Shown here: positions 7,437 through 16,286 of the stretch, in pieces | Layout of the letters: each line of letters starts with the position of its first letter | How positions within the stretch are numbered: the stretch's first letter is position 1 | Assembly: GCF_000312045.1 (NCBI RefSeq) | Contig: NZ_HE978635.1 | Span: 897,296-961,295, forward strand | Source of the DNA: Noviherbaspirillum massiliense JC206 | Lineage (GTDB): Bacteria; Pseudomonadota; Gammaproteobacteria; Burkholderiales; Burkholderiaceae_D | DNA length: 64,000 nt | Reading direction: 5' to 3' | Position numbers and translations under genes: made by a program | Notes under the pieces: model-generated | Database searches by the model: none | What the model saw: the letters and a program-made list of their open reading frames with translations, nothing else | Told to the model about the DNA's origin: nothing

Positions 7437-8000
7437 TTTGACAGTATTGGCACGACGTTCGGTGCCAACACATTTCGGCGCAGCTCCTTGAATCGCCCGC
7501 GGATTCACAACTCTCCAATGAACTGGTCGAGCATGGCGGCTCACAGCAGGACTTACTGATTCAGCGCTTCGCAAGCACTGCCCTGCCAGCACGGCTTGCC
7601 GCATTTTGCCAACGCGCTTGGCCTTTCCGAAACAAGGTATACGCCATCTGGTCCATGGCGGATGGGCGCAGGAAGTGTCGTCAAAGGAATGAGAAGGAAT
7701 TACATCCCCCGGGTATCGAATTTCCCGTCTCGATTCATGCTTGTCCTTGCAGGCTGACGCAATCGGCCCAAGGCAGCTTCCTTAAGCCTGAAAGGGGAAG
7801 GAGGTAGGGTGCGCCGCGCGCACCGCAGTCGCATGGTGCGCACGGCGCACTCTACTTCCCCGTGGCACACCGAAATCCGCTCCAAGTCTCTCCTCACTTG
7901 GCCTTTTCCACGTCGCACACCATTTCCTCTTGCCTGGCGTCCTCGTGGCGCGAAGCTTGCTTTCATTTGTCCAAATCAGTTGAATGAAAGGAGCATTTCC
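7437..8000. other. Intergenic stretch, no gene; holds a palindromic repeat and the next promoter
   Basis: About 560 bp without a supportable gene. It contains repeat copy 1 (7804-7855) and, at the right end, the AAGGAG ribosome site of the Ser/Gly-rich protein. A long open frame entering from 7809 is the upstream extension of that gene and overlaps the palindrome, so it is not coding. Confidence 0.6.
7804..7855. repeat. 52-bp palindromic dispersed repeat, copy 1
   Basis: Two 21-base arms, starting GTAGGGTGCGCC and ending in GGCGCACTCTAC, enclose a 10-base spacer. The same architecture recurs at 16200-16251 and 45044-45095. The arms here have a few mismatches. It is REP-like in size and form. 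Confidence 0.88.
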
Positions 8001-8801
8001 ATGAACACAAAACTTACGGTCATCGCCGCCTCATTTGCCTTCGCCTTCGCCGGCAACGCTTTCGCACAGGGCGCTTCCGGCAGTTCCGGATCGGGAGGCC
8101 AAGGCAAGCAGTCTCAGCAGCAATCTTCCGGATCGAGTTCGGGCCAGCAGGATCCGAAGCAGCAAATCGAACAGCAGCACAAGGATGCGCTCAAGAAATG
8201 CGACAGCATGAAGGACAATGCCAAGGATATCTGCAAGGCCGAGGCGGACGGCCAGCAGAAGGTGGCCGAGGCCGAGATGAAGGTCAAGCAGCGCGACACG
8301 CCGAAGAACCGGCTGGAGCTGGAACAGGCGAAGGCTGATGCGCAGTACAAGGTCGCGAAGGAACGTTGCGACGATCAGGTCGGCGACGCGAAGAAGGCGT
8401 GCGGCCAGCAGGCCAAGGCAGCGCATGACAGCGCGGTTGCGCAAGCCAAGATGGCTTCGCAGAAAGCCTCGTCCACCGGTGGCAGCGGCACCGGTGGCGC
8501 AGGTTCCAGCGGTGCAGGCGGCAGCTCTATGGGTAGTTCCTCGGGGGCTTCCTCGGGATCGCCTTCGGGTACGTCCTCCGGCAGCTCGTCCGGCATGCCG
8601 TCCAGTGGCACGTCTGGCGGTACCTCTGGTGACACTTCCAGCGGCACCTCTGGTGGTACCTCTAGCGGCACTTCTAGCGGTACTTCTGGTGGCGCTTCTG
8701 GTAGCACTTCCGGCAGCACCTCTGGTGGCGCTTCCGGTGGCACTTCCGGCGGTTCGCCTGCCGGCCAGCCCTCGGCGCCAGACGCCACGCAGCCGAAGTA
8801 A
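8001..8801 (+). CDS. Exported Lys/Gln-rich protein with a Ser/Gly/Thr repeat tail
   Basis: A 266-residue protein. A Sec signal peptide (1-22, AFA|Q) is followed by a Ser/Gly/Gln linker. A charged helical middle (about 55-160) carries four spaced Cys residues in KKCDSMKDNAKDIC and ERCDDQVGDAKKAC, likely two disulphide-linked helical pairs. The C-terminal 90 residues are almost pure Ser/Gly/Thr in SGGTSG-type units. The ATG at 8001 follows AAGGAG by 7 bases. The repeat tail is coded by imperfect 12-15-base repeats that could vary in length by slippage. Function is unknown; the helical core resembles small periplasmic proteins seen in Burkholderiales. Confidence 0.8.
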   Translation: MNTKLTVIAASFAFAFAGNAFAQGASGSSGSGGQGKQSQQQSSGSSSGQQDPKQQIEQQHKDALKKCDSMKDNAKDICKAEADGQQKVAEAEMKVKQRDTPKNRLELEQAKADAQYKVAKERCDDQVGDAKKACGQQAKAAHDSAVAQAKMASQKASSTGGSGTGGAGSSGAGGSSMGSSSGASSGSPSGTSSGSSSGMPSSGTSGGTSGDTSSGTSGGTSSGTSSGTSGGASGSTSGSTSGGASGGTSGGSPAGQPSAPDATQPK

Positions 8802-8816
8802 AACTTCCTTCCCGGG

Positions 8817-8839
8817 CTGCGGCATGCATTGCCGCAGCT
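8817..8839 (+). terminator. Hairpin after the Ser/Gly-rich gene, possible terminator
   Basis: GCTGCGGCA and TGCCGCAGC pair perfectly around TGCAT, 15 bases after the stop codon. No T-run follows, so it may protect the mRNA end rather than terminate intrinsically. Confidence 0.45.
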
Positions 8840-9087
8840 GCTTCCATCCCGCAACGCGCCGCTCCATGGTGGCGCGCTGCACTTTCTTCCACGGCTTCCG
8901 GGTTACACTTCTCGCCTGTCGACATGCGTGCGGAAGCGCGGGTGAGGCTTCATCCGCATATCCGTGACCTGTCGAGCAGGCGCCCCTGCACGGACGCAGC
9001 GCAGCCTGACCGCATATTCTCGGCGCGGCTGTTGCAGCCATGCCCGCAAAGCCGCGCTGACTGACCTGGATACGAAAGAGACCATCG

Positions 9088-9381
9088 ATGTTTGTGATTC
9101 TTCTGAACTATGTGAAGCCCCTTGAAGATATCGACCGCGTGATCGCCCCGCATCGCGCCTTCCTGGAGAGACACTATGCCAGCGGTCATTTCCTGCTGTC
9201 GGGGCGGCAGGAGCCGCGCACCGGCGGCGTGATCATCGCCGCGGCGAAGGACAGGGCCGAAGTCGAGGCGATCGTCCGCCAGGATCCGTTTCACGAAGCG
9301 GGCGTGGCGGAGTACACGATCGTCGAATTCCTTCCGACCATGGCGGCGGAAGCGCTTTCGGCCTTCAGGGTATCTGCGTAG
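9088..9381 (+). CDS. YciI family protein
   Basis: A 97-residue ferredoxin-like small protein with the YciI pattern: an N-terminal MFVILLNY strand, the conserved H of APHRAFLERHY, the SGRQEPRTGG turn, and the DPFHEAGVAEYTIVEF C-terminal block holding the second conserved His. YciI proteins are cytoplasmic and often fused to or partnered with other enzymes; the reaction is mostly unknown. It stands alone and converges with the CDF transporter. A second YciI-type protein is at 40531. Confidence 0.88.
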   Translation: MFVILLNYVKPLEDIDRVIAPHRAFLERHYASGHFLLSGRQEPRTGGVIIAAAKDRAEVEAIVRQDPFHEAGVAEYTIVEFLPTMAAEALSAFRVSA

Positions 9382-9415
9382 GACAGAGGGGCATCCTGCG
9401 GCGCGGGTGGAGCGC

Positions 9416-10357
9416 TTACCCGTGCGCCCGCCTCAGGCGTGCAAGCTGCCGCTCCGCCGCCCCGGGATTGGATTCGATGTAGATGCGCCTGACCTCGGGA
9501 AACCGGCTGCGGATGTCGCGTTCGATGCGGTTCACTGCCGCCGAGATATCGGCGACGGACGTGCCTTTGCGGAATTCGACGTCGAGCGTCACCAGGATGT
9601 TTTCCGGGCCGAAGTACATGGTCAGCGGAAGCGCCGCCGATTCGACGAAGTGGTCCTGCATGGCGATGTCCCGGATCGCGTAAGCCATATCCCGGTCGAC
9701 GCCTTCCCCGATCAGCAGGCCCTTGCTTTCATAGATCAGCAACACCGCCACGCCGGCCAGCAGGATGCCGATGGCGAGCGATGCGGCGCCGTCGAGGACG
9801 GGCATGTTGTAGCGGTGGCTGCAATAGACGCCGATCAGCGCAATCACCAACCCCGCCAGCGCCGCGCTGTCTTCCGCGATCACGGTGAAGGTGCTCGGAT
9901 CCTTGCTCGCGTGGAGCGACTTCAGGAGCGGCTGCTTGCCCTTTTCCTTCCATGCGGTGCGCATGGCAATCGTGAAGCTGGCGCCTTCGAAAATGATCGC
10001 GCTGCCGAGGACGACGTAGTTCCAGAGCGGGTCCTGCATCTCTACCGGGTTCAGCATGTGGATCACGCCCTCATAGGCGGAAATGCCGCCGCCGATGCCG
10101 AAGATCAGCACCGCGACCATCAGGCTCCAGAAATACAATTCCTTGCCATAGCCGAAGGGATGTTCCGGATCGGGCTTGCGCTGGCTGCGCTTCATGCCGA
10201 CCAGGAGCAGCAACCCGTTGCCGGTATCGACGGTGGAATGGACGGCTTCGGACAGCATGGCGGAACTCCCGGTGAGGCCAGCCACGATAAACTTGGTGGT
10301 GGCAATTGCCACATTCGCCGCGATCGCGCCATACACTGCAACCTTGGATTCAGCCAT
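9416..10357 (-). CDS. Cation diffusion facilitator family transporter (ZnT9-like)
   Basis: A 313-residue inner-membrane protein with six predicted helices and a C-terminal cytoplasmic ferredoxin-like domain. The TM2 metal site is HSTVD (H40, D44). TM5 has the AEDSAALAG form instead of HxxxD, which marks the ZnT9 (SLC30A9)-like branch. The family exports divalent cations (Zn, Co, Fe or Mn) by proton antiport, and the metal cannot be told from sequence. The start was placed at the ATG at 10357, where family similarity begins; the frame stays open to 10594 but that part is non-homologous. It is divergent from the Xre/RES pair. Confidence 0.9.
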   Translation of the reverse strand: MAESKVAVYGAIAANVAIATTKFIVAGLTGSSAMLSEAVHSTVDTGNGLLLLVGMKRSQRKPDPEHPFGYGKELYFWSLMVAVLIFGIGGGISAYEGVIHMLNPVEMQDPLWNYVVLGSAIIFEGASFTIAMRTAWKEKGKQPLLKSLHASKDPSTFTVIAEDSAALAGLVIALIGVYCSHRYNMPVLDGAASLAIGILLAGVAVLLIYESKGLLIGEGVDRDMAYAIRDIAMQDHFVESAALPLTMYFGPENILVTLDVEFRKGTSVADISAAVNRIERDIRSRFPEVRRIYIESNPGAAERQLARLRRAHG

Positions 10358-10615
10358 GGTGATTTCGTCTTGGTAAGAGGAAAGATGCCGCCAGAGCACT
10401 TCCGGAAGCACTACGTCGGACTGCAAAACGGCAACGCGGTTCCTGCGGGCTCGACTGGCGAATGCGCGATGCCCGGGGCGCAAGGGGCGAGGATGGCGCT
10501 GCAGCGCTGCCCGGTTTTGCCGCGTTTGAGGCATGCCGGCGGCTGGTCGAATGTTCAGCTTGGTGGTATCATCTGAACCGTATTGCCGGATCAAACGATA
10601 CTAAAGGTGATGATC

Positions 10616-11044
10616 ATGGTTTCGGTTTCTCCCGAAATTATCGCTGCCGTCATGGCCCTGTCCCCGCTGCCCCATTCGTTTTCGGAGCTGGACGAGATGG
10701 TGCGCAAGGGCTTGCCGAAGTCCGCACTGCGCTCTTCCGCCGAACAGGTGGGGCGCACGGCGGAAGAGCGCAAGGCCGTGCTCTATCGCATCGTGCCCGA
10801 AGCCACCTACAAGCGGCGGCGCGAGCGCCTGAACCCCGACGAGTCGGAAAAGGCCGAGCGGCTGGCGCGGGTATTCGCCACTGCCCGCCACGTCTGGGAT
10901 TCCGAGCACGACGCCCGCGAATTCCTGAATACGCCCCATCCCTTGCTGAACGGCAAAACACCGCTCGACGTGTCGATGACCGAGCTCGGTGCCCGGCGCG
11001 TGGAAGAGCTGCTCTGGAAGCTGTTTTACGGCCTGCCGGCTTAG
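10616..11044 (+). CDS. Xre/MbcA/ParS-type antitoxin of a RES toxin-antitoxin pair
   Basis: A 142-residue protein. An N-terminal region that may be a partial Xre-like helix bundle (about 20-75) is followed by the conserved toxin-binding domain (DUF2384): ARVFATARHVW near residue 79 and FLNTPHPLLNGKTPLDV near 102-118, ending ELLWKLFYGLPA. The family neutralises RES toxins and usually represses its own operon. Both ATG 10610 and ATG 10616 are in frame; 10616 is preferred because AAAGG lies 8 bases before it. The toxin gene follows 21 bases later. Confidence 0.9.
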   Translation: MVSVSPEIIAAVMALSPLPHSFSELDEMVRKGLPKSALRSSAEQVGRTAEERKAVLYRIVPEATYKRRRERLNPDESEKAERLARVFATARHVWDSEHDAREFLNTPHPLLNGKTPLDVSMTELGARRVEELLWKLFYGLPA

Positions 11045-11065
11045 AGCCTGGTGCAACAGGCTCTC

Positions 11066-11527
11066 ATGCAGATTTACCGCATTGCCGACGCGCGCCACCC
11101 GATCTGGGATGGCACCGGCGCCATGCTCATGGGCGGCAGGTGGAACAGCCCGGGCAAACCCGTCATTTACGGCTCGCTCAGCTTTGCCGGCGCCATGCTG
11201 GAAGTGCTGGTACATGCCAGGATCGGAAAAGTGCCACGGACGCATGCCTGTGTCAGCGTCGAGGTGCCGGCTGAGGTATCGGTCGAAAGACTGTCCCCCG
11301 AGATGCATCTTGCCGGATGGGACGCCGAACAAGCCACCGTCGCCCGCCAGATCGGCAACCGCTGGATCGACGAACAGCGCAGCGCCATCCTGCTGGTGCG
11401 TTCCGTCGTGGCGCGCGAAGAATGGAATGCCATTGTCAACCCGCGCCATCCCGATGCCCTCAAGCTCGTCCCGTCCGCGCCGGCTCCGGTGCAATGGGAT
11501 GAAAGGCTGTTCTCCGGGCGCGGCTGA
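11066..11527 (+). CDS. RES-domain toxin (NAD+-degrading family)
   Basis: A 153-residue protein with the RES fold. The order is MQIYRIADARHP, GGRWNSPGKPVIYGS (the R-W-N/S-x-G motif that gives the family its conserved Arg), LAGAMLEVLVH-like helix with the catalytic Glu, and a late SAILLVRSVV block with Ser. RES toxins deplete NAD+ by phosphorolysis and are held in check by the adjacent DUF2384 antitoxin. ATG 11066 is preferred over GTG 11051 because the family begins here. The downstream neighbour is the convergent respiratory operon. Confidence 0.9.
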   Translation: MQIYRIADARHPIWDGTGAMLMGGRWNSPGKPVIYGSLSFAGAMLEVLVHARIGKVPRTHACVSVEVPAEVSVERLSPEMHLAGWDAEQATVARQIGNRWIDEQRSAILLVRSVVAREEWNAIVNPRHPDALKLVPSAPAPVQWDERLFSGRG

Positions 11528-11548
11528 TACGGGGTCCCGGCGGCTTCC

Positions 11549-12541
11549 TCAAGCCCGCAAGCCGGCCAGCGCCAGCCCCAGCACTACCAGCAGGACAATC
11601 ACTCCCGCCACCACCACCCAGCGCCGAATATCGATCCACAATTCCCAGCTCCAGGTCACTGCCTGTCTGTCGAAGCGGCCATGCGCGCCATGGTCGCCCG
11701 GCACCGGATGGTAGAGATTGTCCTTGCGGCCCGGTTCGATCGGCTCGTCGCTCTGCTGCCCGTCATAGGCCTGAAAAGCCAGCTTGCGGTCGAGGAAACC
11801 GGGGATCACGCGCGTGCCGAGGATGGCTTCCACTGCCGGAAAGCCCACCCACAGCTCGCGCCGCCGGTGGGTGGCGGCCCAGTAAATGCCCCGTGCCGCG
11901 ACTTCCGGCTGGAAGATCTTCCCGAGCGGCTTGGGCTTGTGCTGCATGCAGGTGCGACCCCAGTCGAATTGCGGCGTGTTGAAGGCCGACAGGTGCACCA
12001 TGGTCAGATGCACCTGGCTCTTGTCATGGATCAGTTCCGAGCGCAGCGAATCGGTGAAGCCGCGGATCGCGCTTTTCGCGCCGCAATACGGCGCCTGCAG
12101 CGGGATCGAGCGGTAGGCCAGGGCCGAGCCGATCTGCACGATGGTGCCATGGTTGCGCGGCTTCATGCGCTTCAGGGCGGCCATCGTGCCCCATACGGTG
12201 CCGAGGTAGGTCACGTCGGTGGCACGCCTGAAATCTTCCGGCGCGATCGATTGCAGCGGACAAAAGATGGTGGCCATCGCATCATTGACCCAGACATCGA
12301 TCGGTCCCCATTCACGCTCCACCTTGTCCGCCGCCGCCTCGACCTGGGCATGGTCCGCGACATCGGTCGGAATCACCAGTGCCTTGCCACCCACACGCTC
12401 GACATCGCGGCGCGCGCCGTCCAGTCCATCGAGACCGCGCGCCAGCAGCGCCACATGCCAGCCCTGCCTGCCGAATTCGATGGCGGCGGCGCGCCCCACT
12501 CCCGCGGACGAACCCGTGATGACTGCAATTTTTCTTTCCAT
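11549..12541 (-). CDS. SDR family oxidoreductase with C-terminal membrane anchor
   Basis: A 330-residue short-chain dehydrogenase. The Rossmann motif TGSSAGVG is at residues 9-16, the active-site Ser is in IGSALAYR, and the Tyr-x-x-x-Lys is YCGAK. Asn of the usual NNAG is replaced by WVNDAMA. The last 35 residues hold a hydrophobic helix (WVVVAGVIVLLVVLGLALAGL) that would tether the enzyme to the membrane. It is the final gene of the minus-strand respiratory operon, starting next to the stop codon of the subunit IV gene. The substrate is unknown, and its link to respiration is only by position. Confidence 0.88.
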   Translation of the reverse strand: MERKIAVITGSSAGVGRAAAIEFGRQGWHVALLARGLDGLDGARRDVERVGGKALVIPTDVADHAQVEAAADKVEREWGPIDVWVNDAMATIFCPLQSIAPEDFRRATDVTYLGTVWGTMAALKRMKPRNHGTIVQIGSALAYRSIPLQAPYCGAKSAIRGFTDSLRSELIHDKSQVHLTMVHLSAFNTPQFDWGRTCMQHKPKPLGKIFQPEVAARGIYWAATHRRRELWVGFPAVEAILGTRVIPGFLDRKLAFQAYDGQQSDEPIEPGRKDNLYHPVPGDHGAHGRFDRQAVTWSWELWIDIRRWVVVAGVIVLLVVLGLALAGLRA

Positions 12542-12542
12542 A

Positions 12543-12872
12543 TCACTTTCCTTGTCCGACTTCGGGCTGCAACTGCTGCGGCGACTGCCAAGGCGCCGGG
12601 TACAGCGTGCGGGTGGCATAGTCGCTGCCGCTCAGCACGAACAGGAGCGCGAGCGTGGCAAGCGCGGTCACTGCCAGCAGGCGTACCAGCGCGCGGCTGC
12701 TGCGCAGGTGCATGAAGAACAGCGCGATCAGCAGCGCCTTCACCACCGCAATCGCCAGATTGATGATGCTGTTCCAGGCGCCGAGATGCAGGAAGGCGCT
12801 GCCGCAGGTCAGCATCAGCAGCACCATCAGGCAGACCCAGACCAGCAGGTAGCGTTTCATTTCCGCCCGCAT
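12543..12872 (-). CDS. Cytochrome c oxidase subunit IV (caa3 type)
   Basis: A 109-residue membrane protein with three predicted helices. The sequence around LAIAVVKALLIALFFMHLR is the signature of the prokaryotic COX4 / CyoD-like subunit, with a VVKxxLIxxFFMHL motif that packs on subunits I/III. The start used is the ATG at 12872, which lies 4 bases after the subunit III stop codon; an internal ATG at 12860 is equally possible. It is co-transcribed with ctaCDE and followed directly by the SDR. Confidence 0.9.
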   Translation of the reverse strand: MRAEMKRYLLVWVCLMVLLMLTCGSAFLHLGAWNSIINLAIAVVKALLIALFFMHLRSSRALVRLLAVTALATLALLFVLSGSDYATRTLYPAPWQSPQQLQPEVGQGK

Positions 12873-12876
12873 GCCT

Positions 12877-13530
12877 TCATCCTCCGGAGCGTCCGACCAG
12901 GTACAGGATCGGATACAGGAACACCCAGATCAGGTCGACGAAATGCCAGTACAGTCCAACCAGCTCGATGCGTTCTCCGCTGGCGAAGCGTGTCGCGTTG
13001 CGGCCCAGGGCGACGGCGAACACGCCGGTCAGGACGATGCCGGCCGTCAGGTGCAGCGCATGCAGCGCGGTCATGGCGAAATAGAGATAGAAAAAGATTT
13101 CCGCTCCGCCCGCCTGCGCGCCCGACAGTGCGAACCGCGGTCCCGGGAACAGGTGTTCGCGCCATTCGATCGCGTATTCGCTGCCCTTGATGACGAGGAA
13201 GACGATGCCGAGCGCCGCCGTGATCCATAACAGGCGCGTGGCGGCGCGGGCATTGCCCGCCTTGCGCTGTTCTGCAGCAAGCACCATGAAAAGACTGCTG
13301 GTCAGCAGTACCGCGGTATTGATGGTGCCGAGCCAGACTTCGGTATGGCGGCTGGCGTCGGCAAAGCCCTGCGGGAAATGCAGGCGGCCATAGAAATAAC
13401 CGAAGAACAATGGACCGAAAAACATCAGTTCGGTGCCGAGGAAGATCCAGACGCCGAGCGTGGCCGCCAGCGCCTGCTGCTCGCGGCTGGCGAACTGTTC
13501 CGCGATCGGCTGGGCAGCGTCCGGCTTCAT
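12877..13530 (-). CDS. ctaE: Cytochrome c oxidase subunit III
   Basis: A 217-residue membrane protein with about five helices. Signature segments are [15 protein letters not shown] near residue 25, KGSEYAIEW in the middle and the C-terminal [15 protein letters not shown], all standard for heme-copper oxidase subunit III. The ATG at 13530 overlaps the ctaD stop codon by four bases (ATGA), indicating translational coupling. The shorter form lacking the first two helices of mitochondrial subunit III is normal for bacterial caa3 oxidases. Confidence 0.95.
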   Translation of the reverse strand: MKPDAAQPIAEQFASREQQALAATLGVWIFLGTELMFFGPLFFGYFYGRLHFPQGFADASRHTEVWLGTINTAVLLTSSLFMVLAAEQRKAGNARAATRLLWITAALGIVFLVIKGSEYAIEWREHLFPGPRFALSGAQAGGAEIFFYLYFAMTALHALHLTAGIVLTGVFAVALGRNATRFASGERIELVGLYWHFVDLIWVFLYPILYLVGRSGG

Positions 13531-15170
13531 TGGGGACGCTCCAGGTCCGGCGCATCCGGCCGGTAGGCATACGGCGCCTCGGTGACGACCGGCGGCTGCG
13601 CGAAATTGTGCTTCGGTGGCGGCGAGGAGGTCTGCCATTCCAGCCCGGTCGCCTGCCACGGGTTCGGGCCGGTGCGCTTGCCGTAGAACAGCGACCAGCC
13701 GAGATAGACCAGCGGCAGCAGATAGCCCGCGGCGAGAATGGACGCGCCCGCCGAGGACAGCAGGTTGAGCACCTGGAACTCCGGCGGATAGGCATGGTAG
13801 CGGCGCGGCATGCCTTCGTAGCCGAGCAGGTATTGCGGGAAAAAGGTCAGGTTGAATCCGAAGAAGATGATCAGTGCGGCCACCCGCCCCCACATTTCCG
13901 GATACAGGCGGCCGCTGATCTTCGGCCACCAGAAATGGATGGCGCCGAAATAGGCCATCACCGAGCCGCCGACCATGATGTAGTGGAAGTGCGCAATCAC
14001 GAAATAGGTGTCGGTCAGGTGCACGTCGAGCGCGAGCGAGGCGAGGTACAGGCCGGTCAGGCCGCCGATGGTGAACAGGCCGACGAAGCCGAGCGCATAC
14101 AGCATCGGCGCGGAAAAGGTGATCGAGCCCTTGTACAGGGTGGCGGTCCAGTTGAAGACCTTGATCGCGGACGGGATCGCCACCAGGAAGCTGAGCAGCG
14201 AAAACACCATGCCGGCATACACCGACTGGCCGCTGACGAACATGTGGTGACCCCAGACCAGGAAGCCGATCACTGCAATGCCGAGGATGGCATAGGCCAT
14301 GAAGCGGTAGCCGAACACCCGCTTGCGCGCGAAGCAGGGAATGATTTCGCTGGCCACGCCCATCGCCGGCAGGACCATGATATAGACCGCGGGATGGGAA
14401 TAGAACCAGAACAGGTGCTGGAACAGCACCGGGTCGCCGCCCAGCGCCGGATCGAAGATGCCGACCTGCAGTAGCCTCTCGATGCCGATCAGCACCAGGG
14501 TCATCGCCAGCACCGGCGTGGCCAGCACCAGGATCACCGAGGTCGCGTAATTGGCCCAGACGAACAGCGGCAGGCGGAACCACGTCATGCCGGGCGCGCG
14601 CAGGGTATGCACGGACACGATGATGTTCAGTCCGGTCATGATGGAAGAAAAGCCGATGATGAACACGCCCACCAGCACCAGGATCACATGGGTGTTGGAA
14701 AACATGGTCGAGAACGGCGTGTAGAAGGTCCAGCCGGTATCCACGCCGCCCAGGAGCAGGGCCGCCAGCGTGAACAGGCCGCCGAGCACATACACATACC
14801 AGCTCGCCAGGTTCAGGCGCGGGAATGCCAGGTCGCGCGCGCCGATCATCAGCGGCACCAGGAAGTTGCCGAACACCGAAGGAATGGACGGAATGAGGAA
14901 CAGCCAGACCATGATCACGCCATGGGCGGTGAACAGCTTGTTGTAGGTATCGGCCGTGACCAGGTCGCCCTGCGGCGTGGCCAGTTCCAGCCGGATCAGG
15001 GTCGCCGCCGCGCCGCCGATGAAAAAGAAGGCAGTGATCGCCACCATGTAGAGCACGCCGATGCGCTTGTGGTCATGCGTGGTCAGCCAGGAGCGCAGGG
15101 AAAAGCCCTCGGCCAGATAGCTGCGCGGCGCGGCGTCGGCAGTCCTGCTGATGGCATCGGCGGTCGTCAT
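13527..15170 (-). CDS. ctaD: Cytochrome c oxidase subunit I
   Basis: A 547-residue membrane protein with twelve helices. Heme a, CuB and heme a3 ligands are visible: TAHGVIMVW (low-spin heme His), [10 protein letters not shown] (CuB His with the cross-linked Tyr), [10 protein letters not shown] (CuB His pair) and [12 protein letters not shown] (both heme ligands). The conserved [14 protein letters not shown] region belongs to the K/D proton-channel area. It starts with ATG 15170, overlapping the subunit II stop by four bases. It reduces O2 to water at the inner membrane while pumping protons. Confidence 0.97.
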   Translation of the reverse strand: MTTADAISRTADAAPRSYLAEGFSLRSWLTTHDHKRIGVLYMVAITAFFFIGGAAATLIRLELATPQGDLVTADTYNKLFTAHGVIMVWLFLIPSIPSVFGNFLVPLMIGARDLAFPRLNLASWYVYVLGGLFTLAALLLGGVDTGWTFYTPFSTMFSNTHVILVLVGVFIIGFSSIMTGLNIIVSVHTLRAPGMTWFRLPLFVWANYATSVILVLATPVLAMTLVLIGIERLLQVGIFDPALGGDPVLFQHLFWFYSHPAVYIMVLPAMGVASEIIPCFARKRVFGYRFMAYAILGIAVIGFLVWGHHMFVSGQSVYAGMVFSLLSFLVAIPSAIKVFNWTATLYKGSITFSAPMLYALGFVGLFTIGGLTGLYLASLALDVHLTDTYFVIAHFHYIMVGGSVMAYFGAIHFWWPKISGRLYPEMWGRVAALIIFFGFNLTFFPQYLLGYEGMPRRYHAYPPEFQVLNLLSSAGASILAAGYLLPLVYLGWSLFYGKRTGPNPWQATGLEWQTSSPPPKHNFAQPPVVTEAPYAYRPDAPDLERPQ

Positions 15171-16096
15171 GGCCGGGTTCCTCGGATGTATTCGATGATG
15201 GCGAGCAAATCCTCTTCGCTGACCTGGCCTGCGAAGGAAGGCATGATGGGTTCATAGCCGGCCACCACATCCTTCTTCGGCAGCAGGACGGAATCGCGGA
15301 TGTAGTTTTCATCGGCGATCAGGCTGCGCCCGTCCTGCAGGTGCACGGTGCGGCCGAGCAGGCCGTTCAGGTCCGGCGCATGTACCGAAGAACCGGCGGC
15401 ATGGCAGCCGCTGCAGCCATAGCTTCGGAACAGTTCGAAGCCGCGCTGCGCGATGCCCGGCTGGCTGTTCCCCTGCTGCAGCCAGCTGGCGAATTCTGCC
15501 GGCTGCATCACCACGATGCGCCCGCGCATCATCGCATGGTCGGTGCCGCAGTATTCGGCACAGAACAGATGGAATTCGCCGGCCTCGGTCGGCGTGAACC
15601 AGATCGAGGTATAGCGGCCGGGCACTACATCCTGCTTGATGCGAAAAGCCGGCACGTAAAAGCTGTGGATCACATCCTGCGAGGTCATCACCAGGCGCAC
15701 CGGCTGACCGAGCGGCACATGCAATTCGCTGATCTCGCGCTTGCCGTTGGTGTGTTCGAGTTTCCACATCCATTGCTTGGCCACCACGAATACCGGCATC
15801 GCATCCTGGGGAATGCGGAACAGGCGCGAATAATCGAAGGCGGCCCAGGCGTAAATGCACAGGAACAGCAGCAGCGGCGTCAGCGTCCAGGTCGCTTCCA
15901 CCCACAGCTTGCGCGCCGGCGCATGGCTGCGGTCGGCCGGCGATCCGCGCCTGTAGCGCACCGAGAAGATGACGATCATCAGGGTGACGCCGAGCGCCAC
16001 CGTGCCGGTGAGCAGCAGCAGCGCCAGCATCAGCGTATCGGAACGCGCGGCGAATTCCGAGGCGCGTTCCGGCAGGAGGTGGAAGGCTTCGTTCAT
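15167..16096 (-). CDS. ctaC: Cytochrome c oxidase subunit II with fused cytochrome c domain (caa3)
   Basis: A 309-residue protein. Two N-terminal helices (about 25-50 and 75-97) are followed by a periplasmic cupredoxin domain with the CuA motif [12 protein letters not shown]. The C-terminal c-type domain carries CSGCH and a distal Met near IMPSFAGQ. The fusion identifies a caa3 oxidase. The start is ATG 16096, the family start; the longer open frame runs through the palindromic repeat. A gap of about 190 bp with the repeat separates it from sco upstream. Confidence 0.95.
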   Translation of the reverse strand: MNEAFHLLPERASEFAARSDTLMLALLLLTGTVALGVTLMIVIFSVRYRRGSPADRSHAPARKLWVEATWTLTPLLLFLCIYAWAAFDYSRLFRIPQDAMPVFVVAKQWMWKLEHTNGKREISELHVPLGQPVRLVMTSQDVIHSFYVPAFRIKQDVVPGRYTSIWFTPTEAGEFHLFCAEYCGTDHAMMRGRIVVMQPAEFASWLQQGNSQPGIAQRGFELFRSYGCSGCHAAGSSVHAPDLNGLLGRTVHLQDGRSLIADENYIRDSVLLPKKDVVAGYEPIMPSFAGQVSEEDLLAIIEYIRGTRP

Positions 16097-16199
16097 TGCC
16101 GGCCTCCCGCATGGGCGGGAAGATGAATGAGGGCGACGCGCATTGATGCATTCGTCCTCCACCCTGAAGCAGCTTCCCCAAGCTTGAAAGAAGATCGAA

Positions 16200-16251
16200 G
16201 TAGGGTGCGCCATGGGCACCATGCAATTCCGGTGCGCATGGCGCACCCTAC
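16200..16251. repeat. 52-bp palindromic dispersed repeat, copy 2
   Basis: The arms pair with a single mismatch and run from GTAGGGTGCGCC to GGCGCACCCTAC, with a 10-base spacer ATGCAATTCC. It lies inside the respiratory operon in the only sizeable gap, between sco and ctaC, and could act as an mRNA processing or attenuation hairpin. Confidence 0.9.
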
Positions 16252-16286
16252 TTCCCTTTGTGCGTCCTGCAAGGAGAGCACACCAC

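Noticed and set aside
7809-8000. Upstream extension of the Ser/Gly-rich gene
   Set aside because: It runs through the palindromic repeat and lacks homology; the signal peptide and ribosome site start at 8001.
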